Source of the DNA: Syngnathus acus
Lineage: Eukaryota; Chordata; Actinopteri; Syngnathiformes; Syngnathidae
Direction of reading: 5' to 3'
Length of the DNA: 64,000 nt
Assembly: GCF_901709675.1 (NCBI RefSeq)
Contig: NC_051098.1
Coordinates: forward strand, 7,753,000-7,816,999
The position numbers were made by a program, and so were the translations under genes. A model generated the notes under the pieces. That model searched no databases, had not been told where the DNA came from, and saw only the letters and a program-made list of their open reading frames with translations. Positions 12,941-27,495 of the stretch are shown here, in pieces (the stretch's first letter is position 1; every line of letters begins with the position of its first letter).

Positions 12941-15900
12941 GTTTTTAAATAATGCTATGGCCTTAACAATGTAGATATAAATTGTGAGTGTCATTTTTAA
13001 GTGAATGAACTCAAATGAAAACAAATATTATTGTGTCACCCTGGAGGTTCGTAAGTGTTGTCAAGCTAGCTCGTATCCCCGGTGACCCTTGACATTCTGC
13101 TATCTCAGCCTACGCCTACACTGGTCAAATAGCGTCCTTGCACCCTTATTGTTTCCCATCACTTCATTCATGACCTCCAGCACAACACTGCAGGGGTCTG
13201 TTCCTATTTATAATGGGGAAAAGAGGGGGCTGTTTTCCTGTCTGCATTGTTGCTCTTTGCCAGCACTTCCTCCTTTCATTGACTGACCTCTTCTCTACTT
13301 CCTGTTTGCGCAGCCTGACAGTGGTCATTTCGAGGGTAGTTTTGGTAAAGGCTCTCAATTAATGAGAGGGTGGGTCTGCTGCAGTATGAATGTGAGGAAG
13401 TGTGAATCAGATGTGGTCCATCGCTAGTACGTCATTGCCACACCACACAAAATTATTCTTGTTTGTTTATCGTTATTATTGCCATAATTTTAGAATATTG
13501 TTTTTCTGCATGAAAAGAAGAAGCATCGTGTTTGAAGCACAACAAAGACCAAAGGTACACCTGACTATTTTCATTCTTGGTGAGTTACAGCAAGAGGTAA
13601 AACTGAGGGTTCAATGTTTGTGCACAGAAAAATGTTGTTTGCAGTATTGTGCATGTAACCAGGCCCTACAAGCTTCGTGGTCAGTGGAAGCAGATTCTCT
13701 CATTCAGCCTTAAATTCGAGACGCGAGAGGCAAATTGTCACACATGCAAAAACTATCTTGCCGGTGCAAGAGGTCGAAGCGCACAAAGTACGTTCAGAAG
13801 GAACTGAAAGCAGACTTTCAAAGCTGGCCAGGGTGATCGTGAACTGAATTTGGCACGCAGAAAGCGTTTTCCACCCCAATTGGCCACCAGCAGGTAAATT
13901 TACAAATATAATAAAGATGATGAAACTAGTAATGCTTTCAATGAATCAATTTCTACAATCATGTTTGATACACACTCTTGTCATATTTATGAGTGAAATT
14001 CAGGAAGATCCACTACATACATCCGCAAACTCAGAATGTCTGCCTGCACCTCGATCAAATCCACCAAAATGATGTTACATCACCTACGCCACAATTTCCT
14101 TCCAGCTGGTTCAAAGTTCAGTCTACTTTTAGCCATCAAATTGTCAAGTATGCCGGGGACAGGAAAAATAAAACGCACTTGGTGCGCTAAAACTCTAAAA
14201 TATGCCGCAAAACCGTTCATAAACATGGTAAAGGAGGCTTGCATGGTCCTAAAAATCAGTTTTTATGCTCTGCTGCAGCTACGCATTTTACATGTATATG
14301 TGTAGAGCCCTAAGTGTAAATTATTATTATCCTCAGTAGTAGTACTAGTATTGATGTTAATGTTAATTTATGATAATATAATTTTTATCAGGAGAATGTA
14401 TTTACATTTATGAAATATATGACTCACTAGCCATCTGAACATGAAATATAAATTCAAATTAAATGAACTCACTTCTGAAGTTATGCTTCATTTTAACCCA
14501 GAAAACTTACAAAGCCCGTGCAAACTTTTGCACAGAAGAACCACATTAGTTAATACCCGGAATATTTGCATACTAACAAGCACTTTTTCATATATCAATT
14601 TATGAAGATCCATGCGGGTGCTTCATATTTGTGCCTGATAGCCAAACATTGTGTGAATTCTATTACACATCTTTATTGTCTCCAGGGAAACCTTTTTATA
14701 GACGAACAGGAACCAGCTCTCCCTTGTGGCACCAACTCATCCGCATGAGTGACACACTTTTCTTTTTAATAATTTGTCTTATTTTCTCTCGGTTTTAAGT
14801 TTCTCACGCAATCTCTTCAATTGTCTCCTGGGGCCTACACAAGAGTTAAGTGTAAAATTCTAATTGACTGCCATGTGAATACAAGAGGTTATTAGGGGTG
14901 CAATAAAAAGAAAATGACAAAAATATAAATGTTTATGTCCATGCGTCCAAAGGTTGTTCTCGTAATATACACATGCATATAGGACGAAATACAACTTGTT
15001 TTTGTAAATTCTTCATTTACGCAATCAATATTTCTGTATCAACGCAAAATTAAAGTTCTTCTCTCATTAAATTCGAACACAAAATTCTGACCTCTCCAGA
15101 AGCACTCACAAGAGAATTTGGAATTAGTAAATGTGTGCTTACCTGTATCTCTCTAGTGCAGATTGTTTTTTCGTTGATAATACATAATTTATTTTCACTT
15201 TAGAGAGACTGGAGAGAGATTTGAACAATACATGTTTATTCCCTTAGTTTTCTTGTAATAATGTATTTTCATAAAATATAACAGACTATTATTATTTATT
15301 TATTTTTAAACTAATATTTTAAATCTTCATATGCATTACTATATATTTATTTTCATAAAAAATAAAATGAAAATCATACATATAAAATTGCTAATAAACT
15401 TCAATAAGCAAGTGCAGTCAATGGCCGCCCACCGGTGGATACTTCTATTTGTTACCCAACTAATGTCCAAACTATGGCAGGAAGTGATGTGAATGGTGAC
15501 CTGGAAAGGTAAAAACATTGTATAAAAATTGTCTCTGGAGAGTCTGGCTGACAATGGATCAAAATGAGAGCTGAAACAATGGAGCACAGGTTACAGCGTC
15601 ATACCAAGCAGATGGTAGTGTGAGGGGGTGGGGGCTGCGGTTTGATTATTTGGACCTTTGAGCTGCTCAAGCCAAGGCTGCAGCCCACCTGGATGTTCCA
15701 AAGCTCCATCACAGTGAGGTGGGAGGCTGAGTCCTTACTCACATGGCTCTTATCTCATTCTGACATCTGTTTGCACAGACAGCCTCCTCCAGATGTTTCC
15801 TGCAGGGCTTCTGCTGATTCTTAGCAGGGACAAGGGCCAACACACTGGCCATGTGTTGGTGTTAGACCTCTGGGTCCCATCTATTGTGTTTACCTATGGA

Positions 15901-17329
15901 TGCATGCTGAGAGTAACTTGGCAATAAGGCTAAATCATATCCCATAGGTCATCATTTTCTTAAGGTTTAATGTTTGCGTTGCAATATTTGGCTGTCATAT
16001 GACAAAAAAATATACAGTTGAAGACTTTCTTATCCAGAGGATGTTGTGTAATTGTCCTCTTTGTGTATACACCCACAACTAGAATAGTCGATTGTGATAA
16101 TCAGCCAAATGCAATGAAGTCACTCCAGCCTACGTGACTCCAGTCACCTTTTATTATAACAATGAGTGATTACCAGGGTCAGACTAAAATTAACAATAAC
16201 AATAGACGCTTGTACCTAAAACGTACAATGCCAAATTAGAAATTCAGCCTGTATAGTTGGTGAAAAAAAAAACATGTTGGTGAGATCATCAGTCAACTGT
16301 TCAGTTGTGCAAGGATCAAAGAATTAGCTTTTTTTAATGTGTGAAATTCCAAAAGGATGAGCCTGGATCAGAACTTTTGTTTTGCGATGGTTAATTTTTT
16401 GTTTAAAATAGAAACACTGAATAGCATTATTTTCTCAAAGGATTTGAGTGTACCCAGTGTCTTAATATCACGTGCATGGCATGTTAGATATAAATATTGT
16501 ACACTGTACTATATTAAATTGTACTTACAAAAATTGAGTGAAAATAAATGCACTGGATAGCATCTTATGCAGGTGGTCAAAATAATGTCTGGCTCCTGAC
16601 CAGTACATCATGCATTGTCACAAAGGACAGTTGCCTTTTACTCTGTCTCCAGATAATAACAAAAAAATAATAGTCCAGCCTCTTCCTTTTAGCAACATGC
16701 ACAGTTTGTGAGACAATTCAGTCCTTTAAGTATCTGAAACTGTGTTTTTGATGAATGTGCAACTATTTAATGTGTCTGCGCAAGGACGGGCCTGAGCTTT
16801 GAACTGGCATCAGTGTTTTACGGCAGCGTGATAATAGCTGGAGACAACGCCGGCTTATATACTCTATCATCGTGACAGGCGGAGAGACGGCTCGCCTATC
16901 TCACGTCTCATCCTGATAGACCTCTTTCTCAGAAGTGCTGTCTCACCATTCTCCTTCCTGAACTACTAACCCTGAACTTACTCTTATCCAAATCCTCCTG
17001 TACTTTGTACTTCCTTTTTAGCATGTCATCATGAATTTAACATGAATAACTTCAAAATCTTAAACATACGAACGACCTTGAAAAGTTTCTGTATATCCAA
17101 AACCGGTGTTTAGCTTTGGAGCAGTCGAAGTGAGGAACTCAAGCTAAGTCCAAATAATCACCAGTTCAAGAAAATGTACAAAATTGTTGGAGAGCACTAT
17201 TCAACACCAGTGGACACTTTGAAGCCGGTGTGATGCAGAGAAAACTGGACAGCGGCTCTTGGAGACTGATTTCGGATAAGCCATCTTTAGAGAGCTCATG
17301 GACGTTCTCCGTGCACAGCTATCATTGTT

Positions 17330-17660
17330 CAACAAGTGAATAGAGCACTTGACAGAAAAGCAGCCAAGCTGCGCGAGGTCACTCTGCTTGAGGAGCTGCA
17401 GAAGTCCACAGCTCAGGTGAGAGAATCTGTCCCACCTGTCTGTGAATCTCTGAACACATCAACTAAAAGCCACTCACTCCACAAATCAAAGACGATTTTT
17501 CCCCCTAAATGCAAATGACATTCATCTTCCAGCAAGACAATGACCTTAAACATAAAGCCTGAGGAACAGTGGAATGGTTTACATCAAAGAATATTTATGC
17601 ATTAGAACGGCCCATTCAAACTCCAGATATGAATCCCATTACTGAAATCCCATTAAGGAG
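17330..17660 (+). pseudogene. Tc1/mariner-like transposase remnant
   Basis: The Tc1 DDE signature survives as FQQDNDLKHKA at 17527-17559, and in the same frame, after an in-frame stop, ALERPIQTPDMNPITE at 17599-17646, matching the Tc1 pattern W(P)SQSPDLNPIE. Upstream, 17395-17490 holds nucleotide text typical of fish Tc1 elements (TCCACAGCTCAGGTGAGAGA then CACTCCACAAATC). The reading frame is broken by stops and a large internal deletion between the two parts. Terminal inverted repeats were not found. Confidence 0.85.
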
Positions 17661-20585
17661 CTGTACAAGCTACTTTGTGGACGCTTTATCATACAAAATC
17701 TAAAAAAAATAAGACACTGCCGCTTATTGTTGTAACACTAACAAGTTCAAAAGTCAAAGCATTGTAGTTCACGTTTGAAGCAACTTATGGAAATAAATCA
17801 TTCAAACTGCTTAACATCCCCCATGTACAGGCGAAAATTCAATGTGACAAAGATGTTTGGCACTGTTTTATAGAACGTCTGCCTCCGTGGTAAATGATGA
17901 ACTTTTAATGTTTTATGTCGTACAATGTATGAAAGAGTTACTGCACTTTTACTGCCGGCAATGACACGCACTGACTTTTGGCCAATGGAATCTATTTAAT
18001 ATCCACCTGCGTTTTTATCTGAATTATTAGGATCTGCGCATATTCATAGAAAGTACTGCCAGGATGTACGATTCTTTCCAGACCATTTGGCACAAAGCTT
18101 TTCAGAGCGCCTTGCAGATGGTTCTTTTATTCACCTTATCAGCTTTTTTTCCCCTCAACACACAAATGTTACTTTCCTGAGGTGCATTGGCTCAGTCTTT
18201 TATGGAGAACAAGAAGGGAAATCCACCAAGTCTGCAGTGGTGCACTGTATGCCGCTGGGCTAATAAATCGTACATGCCTCAAAATAAGAGGAAGTACAGG
18301 TCTAATAGAGTATCCTCCAGGCTTCCTGTTGGGTTAAGCCATCGGGTTTGGGCTATTCCGCTATGCCAGCTGAGTCGAAGACCACCTCTTTGTTTAACAC
18401 TTGGGAACTTGAAAATACAGTAATTGGAAGAAAACATTATACTGCTCCCATGAACATAATCTGAGACGTGAGACTGGTTTGAGACGAGACATTAAAGAGC
18501 CTATTGTGAATCTTAACTGTTCATCTTTGACTATGCCTCCAACTTTGGACAACTATTTAAGGAACATCTTCAACAAGCACTTAACGAAGAACGGAGCCAA
18601 GAAAATAAAAACTCCTTTCTAAGGAAGAAACCTTGAAACAGAACCAATGTTCAGAATGACATGGCCATGTGTCTTCACATATTGCATAAACAAATTTGTG
18701 ACTCACCCAAACCAAGGTTGTTAAATTCCATGCTTCCCTCTTTCTCTGTAAATTGCTCAAGTGCGACCACTATGGAGTGGGTCAAATCCAAATTCAGAAT
18801 TCTCGGAGATTGAAGGAGTGAGGTGATCTGTGTGAATCACTACCAATGTGCCAACTGGACATGTTGAAAGCACCTGTTTCAAATTTGACTTGTGATATCC
18901 TTATTCTTCACTGCCTTAGCTTCACCATCCCAAAAATACTTCTCTTCCTTTGTCTGCTGGGCTGCATTTGTCAGACCGCTGATTAATTCCCCATAGGAGA
19001 GCGAAGGTGTGTGTGTGTGTGGGGGGCACGAGGAGAGGTGAATTGATAAATCGCATCTGTTTTCATCCACAGGTAAATAAATTAAAAAAAACATGGCCAA
19101 GCTCAGAAAGTCACTGATCTAGAGGCCTTGACACCCACAGATGCTCTGCATTAATGTCGTAGTGCCTCAGACTAGCATAATTTATTAACCCCAGGGAGGT
19201 TGTGTGCACTTGCATGCACATGGGTCCAATTAAGCTACCATATATATTTTTCTTACTTATTTAATACACGGTCACAGGTAATAAAGATTCTCAGACAAAG
19301 CGAACTTTGACCCCATGCGGAGATTTGGGGGTGGCTTGGCTTGGGTCATCTCTCAGCTGGATGGTTGCAGATTCCTGGCCAGGCGTATGCTCAAGAAATA
19401 CTGTATATGGTTTCCATTCTATGACATCATAAACTGACATATTTTAGAAGTGCGCTAACTCTGTAAAAGCGCCGTGGTTCCCTACAAAGCAGCGGCGGAG
19501 AAGTAGTTGGAAGTCCTGTAAGGGCCCTTATATATCAAATAATGTCCAAAAATACTATAGACGCATCTGTGGAATCAGTGTGACATTAGTGGCATATATT
19601 TCTGGTAAAGTTTTGGTTAAATAGAAACTGGGCAACTTGTAAAGAGGTGTAATGTGAAAACTAACAGAAAATATTATTATTAAAATATTCCAAATCAAAT
19701 TTTACAAATTGATGAGAATTTGAATTTCAAAGTTCTACAATACAGTACTTGTTTTTATCTTGCTAAAAACATTTAAAACCTGATGTCTTGTGTAACTCAA
19801 CTGGTGACACGAGACAGATCATCCAGTACTTTATTCTGCTCAATCATCAACATTGAGGCTGATGTTGCAATAGCTATCACACGGCAACTGTTATCAATGT
19901 TAAGCAACATGACAATTTTTCAGTAATGTGCTTTCTTCACATGTTGGTCACTCACTTGTGCAAATGTTGTCTTCCAGTTAAGCAAGTTATGACACATGCA
20001 ACAATGTGAGAACTATGTGGTGTTCTTTCACTTAAATGCGAAACCTAACAGGGTTATTTCCAGCCGGAGCTGCTTTTCAGTTTTGAACGCCAACTGTGTC
20101 GTACACCCCTCCCTCCATTTTACATTTGTGAAGCCCGTACTTGCAAGAATACACATGAACATGTGCAGTGTAAGTGCATATGGGTGAATTCCCATGAATG
20201 GCACCATTAACTCTCAGGTGTCTGTCGTCTCATTCGCAATGTAAGGCAGTGAAGCCTGTTCATGTGAGAATTTAGTATGGGTTTGCATGAAAAGTCATGC
20301 ATTGTAAAACTGACATTTTTGGGTCACTTGTTTTGTTCTTTTATTACAAATGTTAGTCAAATAATATTCAATTCCAAAAAAAAGTTCCTATTATATAAAA
20401 GGTAAGATTTTCAAGGGATGTGCTGCAACACTTACAGTCCAAAGTCAAGTTAAAGTTTTTTGTTCAGTTTCCTATTAAATTGGAGCTGTAATAAAAAACT
20501 AAAATTGGATGACTCTGCACATCCTACCAGCATTTCAAAGTCTTACACGTTCAATTACCTCAGTCAGCTCCATACTGTGTAAAAA
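17661..20585. other. non-coding stretch
   Basis: No gene or recognised repeat apart from a short GT run near 19008-19021. Short frames are unsupported. Confidence 0.6.
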
Positions 20586-20673
20586 ATTCACATATAAGTC
20601 GCTCCTAAGTATAAGTCACACCCCCACCCAAACTATGAAAAAAGGTGTGACTTATACTCCGAAAAATACGGTA
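20586..20673. mobile_element. terminal fragment of the same DNA element as at 2350-3010
   Basis: Reads CATATAAGTCGCTCCTAAGT, then GTCACACCCC, the AAACTATGAAAAAA spacer and GTGTGACTTATACTCCG, ending AAAAATACGGTA. It is the reverse complement of the left end of the 2350 element. Arms 20608-20622 and 20644-20658 are a perfect 15-bp inverted repeat, so the tip folds into a hairpin. Only the end is present. Confidence 0.8.
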
Positions 20674-21433
20674 CTATTCCTCTGTGAAGGCTCTTGAGGT
20701 TCACTTACCCTCCTGCAGGGTTTAACTCTACAGTCATTGACTGGTATTTAAGATTAGATTAGTTATTATATAAGAATTTGCGATGGTGCTTTCCTCATTA
20801 GCGTTGCTGGTGAGCTGGAGACTGTCCAAGGGGATTTTTGGTGAGCTGGCAAGGTAGACTGGTTACCAGCCAATCAAAGGAAACATATAAACAAGCAATC
20901 ATTCAGACTCACTTTCTGTCATTACATTCCTACCACTATTTAGAGACTTTAACCAAGCAAACACGCATGTTTTGTGGAAGGTAACCTAACTAACTGGGAA
21001 GAAAAAAATCCATCCCCTAAGGTACTTGAACTCCTCCACTGGAAGCATGTCAGAAAGGCAATGTGCCCACTCAGATTTCACAATTATCATTTATCTATTT
21101 CAATTTGTGATTTAAAGCATAAATATTAGTCAACTCAGCAATATATTGTACGACCTCTCAGTCACTGCTACTTGTGTATCCAAATAGAGACATTTTTGAC
21201 CCCACCGCTAAAGCATTGTGTTTATGACTTCTAGGACAAGTTGCTATAGTTGCCCGGGCAATGACCCTCCATGCACATACTGCCTCCTCTCAGTGTCCTG
21301 CCACTTGCACCTTCTTATCACCACCACAGCCGCCCACTCATTCTCATCTACAAACAAGAAGGGGTGACTAAGTGTGCAGAAAATGAAAGTGCTGCCGTCG
21401 TCAGTTAGATTGCACATACAAACACGTACGCAT

Positions 21434-21491
21434 GCACACACAGACACACACACACACACACACACACACGTGCACACACACACACACACAC
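21434..21491. repeat. (CA)n microsatellite
   Basis: About 58 bases of CA with a GTG interruption. Confidence 0.97.
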
Positions 21492-22177
21492 TCGTTTTAT
21501 AGTCCTGTTTGTCTGCCTAGTAGTAAGCTAGGTCAACTAAAAATTGTTTATCGACGTCGTTTGTCAAAACATTTACATAAATATTTGTGCAATGTTGGAA
21601 TAACTTTGGCAATTGTTACAAAAGGATCCAAGAAACACACTGCAAGCTTGCAGTTTTTATGGGATGCTTGAGTAGAAAGGGATAAACATGCTTTCACAGC
21701 CACCTCTGAGCTGTGAGACCTATGGAAAACTACACGTACATTGTCAGCCATAAAGTCTCCTGACAGACATCTTATGGACCAAATGACCAATATACGTATT
21801 AGACTTGCTACTTTGAAGTGACATGAGCAAGCGTGTCGTTTTTGACAAAATATATATTTGAGATTTAGATCTTAAGAGCTTGCATCATCATTATAAACAA
21901 GATGCATGGATTTTTTTGGAAATGGTAAAATCCAGGGAATATTCGACTGGTGGCCAACTCTGGCCCGGTCGGTGACGAAGCCTGATGAGAAAATAAAGTC
22001 TGGAAAAAAATGTGACCATGGTCTTTGCAGCACAGTCGTCCAATAATATCATAAATCTATGTATTGTGCAGTAAGTAATGAATGTAAGGAATGTAAACCT
22101 GCTGAGCACTGATGTGACAAGTTGTCTTAAAAAGATGACGAAAAATGGAATGCATTTACGTTTTATGTAGTAGACAG

Positions 22178-22262
22178 TTTTTTTTTTTTTTTTTTTTAAC
22201 TTTTATTTACCCAGATAAGGCAACTGAAAACAGATTCTTATTTGCTATGCCAAAGTGGCTTG
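22178..22262. repeat. T-run followed by probable interspersed repeat end
   Basis: Twenty T, then ACTTTTATTTACCCAGATAA and GATTCTTATTTGC, close to a wording common at the ends of teleost retroposed repeats. Family not assigned. Confidence 0.4.
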
Positions 22263-24133
22263 CACACAGCATTAAAAGTCAGATTTTTTAAATGTATTTT
22301 GATTATGTAAGAATCAATGACTATTATGACTTCACTTCATTTATGGCTATATTTGTCATTTGGAGAAAGTGAGGTTCCCTGAGAAATTGAGTTAAACAGC
22401 CCTGACATAAACATCGTTAATGCAATTTAGTTGGTATGCCTGATACATCAATATTTGTTTTTCCAAGTAAAGCGCTATTTTTGTTTCTTTCTGCAAATCA
22501 CTCAAGTCTCTTCTGTTTTATTTCAAATTGTTATCACCTGACAGAGAGAATCAGCTACGCAATGACTCAGCATTTTAGGACATACCCATGACCACACTTT
22601 GTCCTCTGATATGTCGTCTTCTTCTCCTTCTTCTTCTGTCGCAACAAGAGGGGGAATGGTGAGAACAGTGGGGTGTAGCCTTTCCCAAGCCAAAGCCCAG
22701 AAGATTGTTGTGGAGCAAAGAGCCCACCTCGGCCCCTTAGTGATGTGGGAAAAGCCTGGGAGGGCGTCCGTGTGAGTGTGCTAAAGCTCCAAATGTAGCG
22801 CTGCAACATTAGTTCAGGACAAGCCAAGCTTGTGAAACACAGCTTGGCCCACTTGTGTTTTCTTTGCATGTTGTTTCACCTTGGCTTCAACTAAACAGGC
22901 ATCACCACACAAGATGAAGGCTGATTCACTGAGATTGCTTCGCACTCAGCATTTTTGAATTTTGTGTAGTTTGTAGGGGTGTCAAGTGACAAAAAAACAC
23001 GGTCAAAGAAAATATTCAACTGAGTTACTTTTTAAACTTTACTATATTTCTTTCCAGTGTATGACATGTTTTGATTTGTGAGTTAAAATGAGCTTTATAG
23101 GACACGGAACAAGCAAGCTAAAACAAGATGTACGACGAATGAGCCTGATTATCTCTCGCTCATTTGGTTTCTAATTGTATCCATTCTCCTACAAACATAC
23201 CACAATGGGTTTAGTGTCTTCTTTTGCAATAATCTTTACACCATGTTTCACATGAAAGCTTACTGATACCATACCCTGTAACATTTGGGAGCCAGACACT
23301 GGCAAAGTGAAGTGTCATAGTGAGTAATCCCTAGTTGGTCTCAGTGTGTTAAACTGATAGAGAGCAGGAGGATCTGTGTTCTGTCAAATTCTATAACAAG
23401 CCAAACACATGCCCGTACTGCACTTGCACATGCATGGTTATAACAACGTCCCACCAGTGGAGAGAGTGCAAAATTTATCAGGGAAAAACAAAAGGAAAGA
23501 AAGCGTTGTTATTATTGCAAGATCTTCGCACGACATCTCCAGCTTGTTTCTTGGAGGATGAAAACGAGGATTGGATCACATCTTGTAGCTCTTCTGTCAA
23601 AATGTTTTCTTGTATGTGAAGTACAGCAAACATTCCTCTGAAGCGCCTCTGAACATACAAAGAAAGCTAATGCATGACTGCAAAATGTTTACATGCACAC
23701 TACTCACTCAACCGAAAAGTACTTTTCTAACCTTTTGCATCAGTTCAGTCTCCATGTGAAAAGAGGTACAGTGGAATCTCTATATACAGTCGATTGCCCA
23801 ATTTAGGATTTTTCAAAATACGCCTACAAAGACAGTTTAGGCAGCTGTCCTTTGACATGTTAACATGTTGTGCAAGATCTCTGCATAGCTTCTTCATTCA
23901 GAAAGTATTCTAATTTTTCTTTTGTGGCTTCTATTTTTATTTTTTTTCAAAGGAAAGCAAATTAGAGATCTAACAGCATCTGGAATCAATAGTGTTCAAA
24001 ATCCAAGGTTTCAAAGTAGCTCTTGAAATATTAGAAACTCAGAAGTTAATGGAATGTTCCTGCGTGTTTAGGACACCCATGCTAATAAGAGTTGTAGCAA
24101 CTTTGAGGGTGATTTGACATTGTCCTTTGATGG

Positions 24134-24370
24134 ATTTAGGGATTGGGGTTAGGATTAGGGCAGGTTGGAACATTTTTAATAGGCTCTTTGGGGTTTGGGT
24201 GGAGTTAGGAAGCGGTGATGATTAGGTTTATGGTTGGGGTTAGGGATAGCAGGATGAGGATAGGATTAGGAGTTTGGGCTAGGTGACAGGTGTTTGGTCC
24301 GATTTTGAGTCAGGGTGGGTTTAGGAGTAGGCCACACGGTTGGGGTTGGAGCAAAGCTTGGGTTAAAGTT
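24134..24370. repeat. degenerate telomere-like GGGTTAGG minisatellite
   Basis: Many imperfect units such as GGGGTTAGGATTAGGG and GGTTGGGGTTAGGG spread over about 240 bases; a smaller patch lies at 24590-24634. G-rich on the plus strand. Confidence 0.8.
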
Positions 24371-27300
24371 AGCTCAAGGTCTTTTTAATCTTAATGGCAC
24401 TTTTCTTCAAACATTTTGTGCAACTCAAAGTAATGTACAATTAAAGAACAACATGAATAATCACTTACATTGCTAAAGGGTTATACCGAACAAAAAAAAA
24501 AGCACTCATATAGCAAATAGAGGGGGACTATTCCAATTTCTCGTGCCTGCCAAGAGAAGGCTTGACCTTTAAATTCATTTAAGGATTGGGTTAGGCTTTG
24601 TCAGAGTTTGGGTTAGGGTTAGCTGTGACTCAACGCTCACATAGATTGCTAATTGACCTCAATACAACTTTTCCATTAACTTGGTATCAGTTATAAGTGT
24701 AAAAACGGTAGCCTCCAGAGAAACAAAAAAAAAAAGATAGTAGCCACAGCCTGATTCGAGCCTCATTCCATTGACCTCTGCCCCTGAACACTATTGGTTT
24801 TGTGGCCCTGCTCCTGCTGTGTTTGGTCTGATTTACTGTGCAACACTGCTGACTCGTCTTCAGGAGTAATCCTGGGTCAGAGTGAGCTCGTAAATTTCAA
24901 GTGTGCAAGTTGAAGGGAAGGTTAAGTTTGCTAAAGTCAGTATTTATGCAAAGACAATTTAAAAATCAAGCCAACAATATAAATATTACAAAACAGCTAC
25001 GTTGTGTATCCGAACATAGGACACAAAGATGAGAAGTTACGTTGTGGCTTTCAATTTATAGCCCCCCAACTGTTCTTTGACCATTTAATAAAAAAAGATA
25101 TACAGAACTATAACTTTTCCTGATAAGTGGAGGGTTACCAAATATTTGTCTCCCACAGGGAATTAGAGAGCAGCCCCTTCTCTTCGAGAAAAGTAAGTTG
25201 TGTCAACCTTTGTCACTCCGGGGGTTAAAGTTTGGTGGGAAAGGACAGAAAGACCGAGGGTTTTGCGTGAAGGCGCGCACAGCATGAATGAGCTATTTTT
25301 GTTGCAACAACATAAAATGTAACGACTCATTTTTGGAGTGTGGAGAAACCGGCATGTGGGAGGGAGAGGGCTGGAAGGGCACGCAGGGAGAAGAAGGCTG
25401 CTGCCACCAGCCAAGTGGGCACACAAGTGGACAAGTCAACAGGGAGTGACTCAATGTTGACAAAAAACACTGACCTTTACATGTCATAAGAATAGAGACA
25501 CATTGTCTTATTTTTAAACTTATGGGTTTTCCTGCTCAGTGCAATTAAGGAAAAGTGCAATTCAGCTATTACCCAAATATGACTCATGTTTAAACCCTAT
25601 GGTGAAGCCAGGCAGGGCACCTTCCAAGGTTTAAACCATTGCACAACTAACATTAAAACAGGGCATAAAAGTCAAAGACAACTGTGAGCAAAAAGGAACA
25701 CTTGTAGAGGCATAGAGAAATTTTGAAACACTGCGTGCTATTACAAGTCTCAAGCTATGACTGTTTGGTTACAGATGTACTTTAATTGCATTAAGAAAAA
25801 AGCGTTTTTTTGGAGTGGTACATTGGAGCATAAATTCGGGAGTTTCCAAATGGCTGAATGCTTATTGAATTGAATGAGGCCAAATAAGACAAAGGTCAAT
25901 AATGTATTATTTTCTGCAATGCCAAATTGTGTTGAGTGCATTTTGCAGTTAATTTTGCCTTTAAACAGAAAGCCACTTTTTTATATGATTGCTCTTTGAA
26001 TACAATTTGTGTCTTATTTAGGCCACTTTATTGAATTAAATTGAATGGGATGGTACAAAAGGGTGCCGTAAGTAGTTTGGCAATAAGGAGGTTTTACAGC
26101 GGCAAAGTGGACACGACACAGAAGCACACACAAATGATAATACCAACTAATCAAAAACGCATGCAATATGCATATTTACAACATGCTGAAATGACACCAA
26201 GTAGAATGGGAGCAGCTGCTGTATACATGCACCAACTGCACAAATAAACTTGATGATGATTGTGATATTCTGTACGAAACTATAATGTACTAATGCACAT
26301 TTCAATTTCAATATATCATGCCAGAACATTCCCAAATCAAGATGCAGACGTTTGCATGCAATGAATTGCATGACAAAATTATCAGAGCCTATATTTTAAG
26401 ACATGTGCATGTGTCTCGGCGTAAAAATGGGTGCATCTTCATTTTCTATCACAAGCCGCACCGGCATCTGACAATTTGGTGACAGAAAGTAGACTAGACT
26501 TTAGACCAGGTGAAACCAGGTCTCATTCGTGGAGCAGGTGGTATAACCCGATATTGATGGCACAGTAGTGTGGAGAAAAAAGCCGGTGAAAAACTATCCA
26601 TCAAAGAGTAAGCAGTTGAGGATTACATAAACACCAGCATTACTATCAGCAGTGCAATAACGACTATACACTACAGTACAGTCATAAATAATATACAAAA
26701 AGAATGCTATACTACAACACGCTACTATATTATGCAAATGAGAATGTGAACAAAAGCATTAAGGGTAGCCAGCGGCATGGAATGTTTTGACGACACGTGA
26801 ATCAGATATAGTATGCTGTACGATCTTTAAGCATTTGGGAGTAGAACCAGCAATATTAAGCAGAAATATTATCAGCAGTATAGTGGCAACTATACAAGTT
26901 CGATTATATGAATGGTTTTAAGAAATATTCTTACTTATTCCTTTCGTTCTACTTCACACCAGTCTTTGTCAGTCATATGATTCTACCTTCACAGCAAGTT
27001 TAAATGGCTCAAGATAACCCTGGCACTATATTTATTTTCAATTTTAAATATTAAACAGGATCTTTCCAAATGATACAAAATATTTTGCATTCTGACATAA
27101 TTAGATTTTGTTGCAACATGTGAAACAAATACTGTATCCAAATAATGTCTTCTATATTTACAAATAAAAAATGCAATATCAGCAGATGTTTTCATTGCCA
27201 TGCAGCACCAATGTGAATCTTGACAAAATGTACAATTGAACAACAAATACAATCTTGTTCATACATTTTCATCTAAATGACTGGAAACCTAGTGCGCAGT

Positions 27301-27440
27301 CACTATTCAAGCATGTGTTAACTGTGACTACGCAGCAATGATAGTGTTTTCCACACTGAAACAATGAAAGCGTAAGATAATGTGCCAAGATATGTTTGCT
27401 CATGAAACCACAAACCATTTGTCCTTTGCCCCACCCCAGA

Positions 27441-27495
27441 AACACACACACACGCACACACACGCAGCATGGATGGAGGGATGGATGGACGGATT
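27441..27495. repeat. CA run followed by GGAT repeats
   Basis: (CA)n to 27463 then GGATGGAGGGATGGATGGAC. Confidence 0.9.

Larger units (their letters stand above)
8741..17330. other. gene desert segment
   Basis: No gene supported. Contains a GT microsatellite at 9371-9420, oligo-A at 9560-9578 and 9604-9618, and a duplicated 90-base pair at 12707-12940. About 11690-11950 (ATGCATGATC, TAATTAG-like words, low repeat content) could be conserved non-coding DNA, which cannot be judged without alignment. The frames at 10838-11313 are unsupported. Confidence 0.6.

Noticed and set aside
16013-16030. Tc1 terminal repeat (CAGTTGAAG)
   Set aside because: Only nine bases match the Tc1-type end; no partner end or TA pair linked to the transposase fossil.
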